Assembly: GCF_002240225.1 (NCBI RefSeq)
Contig: NZ_CP022584.1
Span: 4,384,930 to 4,448,929 of the forward strand
Source: Paenibacillus physcomitrellae
GTDB lineage: Bacteria > Bacillota > Bacilli > Paenibacillales > Paenibacillaceae
Direction: 5' to 3'
Length of the DNA: 64,000 nucleotides
The notes under the pieces were generated by a model. It worked only from the letters and a program-made list of their open reading frames with translations. It was not told the DNA's origin and did no database searches. Positions 61,786 through 64,000 of this stretch are shown piece after piece (the first letter of the stretch is position 1; each line of letters opens with the position of its first letter). The position numbers and the translations under genes were made by a program.

Positions 61786-62655
61786 TTGAATAAGAACCAG
61801 CGAGAACATAGCGCACTGATTACAGGCGCAAGCAGCGGGATCGGGTTGGCATTGACCCGGAAAATGCTGTCGGAGAACCGTCAGGTAATTGCTTTGATCC
61901 GGTCGGATTTTCCAGCGGACGATAGATTCCTCCAAAATCATCTCAAGGACGGGCAGCTCCGAGTCTATAAAGTGAAGGATCTCACCGATTATGACAGCTT
62001 GAGATACGCTTTGGAAGAAATCAAAAGCAAGGAGCAGCGGATTGATATTTTATTTAACAACGCCGGAGGAGGCTTAAGTGAGCTGCGCTATTCGAAACAA
62101 GGCCGCGAATTGCATTATGAATTGTTGACGGTCGTTCCCTATATTATTCTGATGGAATTGAAAGAGCTGATAAAGAACGGGAGCTTAAAAACGGTGATTA
62201 ATACTTCATCGCAGGTGTTCAGATTTACGAAGAATTTTTCAATTGAAAACTTGGAGCACCCCAAAACCTTCCGCAAAATGTATGGACCCTATGCGACTTC
62301 AAAGCTGGCTCTTTCGTTGTGGACCCAAGCCATCGCACCGCAGCTTGCCAAGGAAGGCATCAAGATCCGCAGCGTTGACCCGGGCATTAACAACACACTT
62401 AGAAAAGGAAAAGATTCCGGACTGACCGCAGGTTTTGAACTGTTTATGAGGCTTTTCTCCTCTCCGCCTACCCATGGCGCCAACCTGTTGTTTGAGGCGG
62501 CCCTCGGCAAACACCGCAATGAAACCGGCGTATTTTTGTTCAAGAATCGGGTTGCGGACTTGAAATTTACAGAACATGCGCAGCGTGTGCTGGATAGAAT
62601 CACTGATATTTATAGCCATGAATTTCTTGGCGGGAGTGTTCAAGTTAATGGCTGA
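61786..62655 (+). CDS. Short-chain dehydrogenase/reductase
   Basis: 289 residues, SDR fold. The NADP motif is ALITGASSGIGLALT, NNAGGG follows, catalytic Ser lies in VINTSSQV and the YxxxK motif is YATSKLAL. It starts at TTG 61786, with GAAGGAGG seven bases upstream; the ATG at 61756 in frame has no binding site. Probably co-transcribed with the preceding MDR gene. Substrate unknown. Confidence 0.9.
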   Translation: MNKNQREHSALITGASSGIGLALTRKMLSENRQVIALIRSDFPADDRFLQNHLKDGQLRVYKVKDLTDYDSLRYALEEIKSKEQRIDILFNNAGGGLSELRYSKQGRELHYELLTVVPYIILMELKELIKNGSLKTVINTSSQVFRFTKNFSIENLEHPKTFRKMYGPYATSKLALSLWTQAIAPQLAKEGIKIRSVDPGINNTLRKGKDSGLTAGFELFMRLFSSPPTHGANLLFEAALGKHRNETGVFLFKNRVADLKFTEHAQRVLDRITDIYSHEFLGGSVQVNG

Positions 62656-62728
62656 GTACAAGAAGCAGGAACCTGATAGCACATATCAGCTAAAGCTTTC
62701 AATCGTGTTAATTAATTGAATAAGACAA

Positions 62729-62770
62729 CAAAGCTCTCAAACGCGGCTAAGCCGTTTGAGAGCTTTGTTT
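62729..62770. terminator. Bidirectional terminator
   Basis: CAAAGCTCTCAAACG and CGTTTGAGAGCTTTG are perfectly complementary, with inner GGCT/AGCC pairing and a T-rich end. It separates the convergent SDR and VOC genes. Confidence 0.92.
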
Positions 62771-62792
62771 ATCAGGCAGGTACATTTACCTA

Positions 62793-63161
62793 TTAGGCTT
62801 TACTGTGAAGGGTAACCAGGTAACCATCTGGGTCGGCAAATGTAAAAGTTCGTCCGAATGGTCCATCTATTGGTGCAGATGTAATCTTTACGCCTGCTGC
62901 AAAAAGCTTGTCATGGATTTCTTGCGCATCAGGGGCATGAAGCCACAGAGCGACACCAAGTCCAGGCTGAGTACCTGAACCGAGTTCAGTTCCTGGCATT
63001 AAGTCGCGAAGGGCAAATGCAATAGGTTTTGTTTCAAAGACCACAGCATGAGGGGGTCCCGCCTGTGAGCGGACGAGGCCGAGATAGTTTTGATAAAATT
63101 CCGCAGAGACTTCTAGATTGCTTACTTGAAGTGAAATGAAATCGGGTCCAGTTACTGGCAT
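62793..63161 (-). CDS. Glyoxalase/VOC superfamily protein
   Basis: 122 residues with two beta-alpha-beta-beta-beta modules: DFISLQVSNLEVSAEFYQNYLGL and GVALWLHAPDAQEIHDKLFAAGVKI ... RTFTFADPDGYLVTLHS. Members are glyoxalases, dioxygenases or antibiotic-binding proteins. The metal ligands cannot be assigned reliably. ATG 63161 is preceded by AAAGGAGAAC; the ORF extends further but without support. It stands alone. Confidence 0.88.
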   Translation of the reverse strand: MPVTGPDFISLQVSNLEVSAEFYQNYLGLVRSQAGPPHAVVFETKPIAFALRDLMPGTELGSGTQPGLGVALWLHAPDAQEIHDKLFAAGVKITSAPIDGPFGRTFTFADPDGYLVTLHSKA

Positions 63162-63322
63162 AATGTTCTCCTTTGTATATGGGATTACTATTCGTGTCTG
63201 GAGCTTTTGTCTAAGTGTTGGCAAATCCTCAGTGCGCCACTCGGTTCATTATAAGCTCATGTATAACCTCACTTTCATTAGAGATGTCTTGATTATACAG
63301 GCCCCTTCCTGCCAACAGTATG

Positions 63323-64000
63323 TCAGTAACGTTTTTTCATTTTTTCGATTTCTTCTCTTATGCGGTTTTTGAAGGATTCCGGTTCAGTTACTATGACATC
63401 GGCCCCCCATCCAAGAATCCAACTCAGCAGTTCCTCAGGTTGACGGACGCGAAAAGTGACATGGTATCCATCTTCTTTAGATTCGGCAGTCTCCATATAA
63501 TAGTTGTTTGCTTCTTCAACTTTATCGCTGATTTCTGAATTAAAAATTGCGCAGACCCGTATGCTGCGGGTATCCTTCGGCCTATAGGATTGAAGGTTGA
63601 AGTTATTGGGAATTTGAAACGTATCCTCAGTCACGGTAAGGTCACTGATTCGGGAGACCCGGAAATGGCGAATATCCTTCCGAAGGTCACAGAAAGCAAC
63701 TAATAGCCAGCCATTCTGCTCATCATGTGCCAATCCAAATGGCGATACGGTTCGCACATTTACCCGGTTCCCATCAGTCCCAGCAACCCGCTTGTGATAG
63801 GTGAAACGAAGTTTCTTGCCCTTCAGCATGGCTTCACGAATGCTTCCCAAGTTTACTTTCTCTCGCATCATTACGGCCATTTCATCTTTTTGGATCAGAC
63901 TGATGCTCCCTTGTATTCGGTTTGTCTCCTCACGGATGGGGCGAGACAGAATGGCTTCTATTTTTCTGCGGGAAGAATGAGCACTTTTGCGATAAGTTGG
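63323..64000 (-). CDS. WYL-domain transcriptional regulator, N-terminus cut by right edge
   Basis: About 225 residues are visible and the frame stays open to the end of the window, so the N-terminal helix-turn-helix is missing. The WYL core is KGKKLRFTYHKRVAGTDGNRVNVRTVSPFGLAHDEQNGWLLVAFCDLRKDIRHFRVSRISDL, and a C-terminal WCX-like part ends ILGWGADVIVTEPESFKNRI. The ATG at 63880 lies inside the gene and is not the true start. Probably controls genes outside this window, or the VOC gene that follows on the same strand. Confidence 0.88.
   Translation of the reverse strand, partial: PTYRKSAHSSRRKIEAILSRPIREETNRIQGSISLIQKDEMAVMMREKVNLGSIREAMLKGKKLRFTYHKRVAGTDGNRVNVRTVSPFGLAHDEQNGWLLVAFCDLRKDIRHFRVSRISDLTVTEDTFQIPNNFNLQSYRPKDTRSIRVCAIFNSEISDKVEEANNYYMETAESKEDGYHVTFRVRQPEELLSWILGWGADVIVTEPESFKNRIREEIEKMKKRY

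Noticed and set aside
1..64000. CRISPR arrays, insertion sequences, prophage genes, tRNA or rRNA
   Set aside because: I looked for regularly spaced repeats, transposase or integrase motifs and the tRNA T-loop sequence and found none.

Overview
The window looks like chromosome of a Paenibacillus-type Bacillota bacterium. GC is close to 50 percent, ribosome binding sites are strong AGGAGG types, many genes end in hairpin plus T-tract terminators, and there is a Firmicutes-style set of riboswitches. I see no rRNA, tRNA, CRISPR array, insertion sequence or prophage. Both edges cut genes: a transketolase on the left and a WYL-domain regulator on the right.

Layout. 1-5 kb holds central carbon genes (tkt end, a 3-hydroxyisobutyrate-dehydrogenase-like enzyme, pgi), then yigZ and a TetR regulator. 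5-12.6 kb has an orphan CysA-like ATPase, a NEW3-protein/ABC exporter operon, a divergent ECF sigma and anti-sigma pair, and a PhnP-like hydrolase. 12.7-18.4 kb has a HAD phosphatase, a lipoate ligase, and a cobalamin-riboswitch-controlled B12 uptake operon (btuF-btuC-btuD). 18.4-24.6 kb has a chemoreceptor, an M24 peptidase, a metallo-beta-lactamase-fold hydrolase, a small acidic protein, a hydroxyacid dehydrogenase and a MarR regulator. 24.6-26.8 kb carries two tandem alpha/beta hydrolases divergent from marR, with two strong palindromic operators between them. 26.9-29.8 kb is the queuosine precursor operon queC-D-E-F behind a preQ1-I riboswitch. 29.9-33 kb has a cation efflux protein, a long-form speD and a radical SAM/SPASM protein.

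33.1-37.8 kb is the most unusual part. A sigma-A promoter, a class I c-di-GMP riboswitch and a terminator precede a GAF protein, a thiamine-diphosphate enzyme, a small STAS-like protein and a KAS III-like protein that lacks two of its three catalytic residues. A second STAS-like paralogue follows as a separate unit. I know of no described pathway with this set.

37.9-43.6 kb is nitrite assimilation: an ANTAR regulator with a degenerate TrpD-like protein, divergent from nasD-nasE-SUMT, whose leader has an attenuator suited to ANTAR antitermination. 43.6-51.6 kb has a kinase-like phosphotransferase, a GH38 alpha-mannosidase, a WYL regulator with a divergent DHFR-like protein, an SDR and a membrane cupredoxin. 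52.3-57.3 kb pairs a chemoreceptor with a stand-alone A-PCP-reductase NRPS-like enzyme. 57.3-64 kb holds a phosphotransferase and a group of small-molecule redox enzymes (AKR, MDR, SDR, VOC) with TetR and WYL regulators. A structured, terminator-ended segment at 59.6-59.8 kb may be a small RNA.

Calls rest on reading motifs and gene order by eye. No database search was possible.
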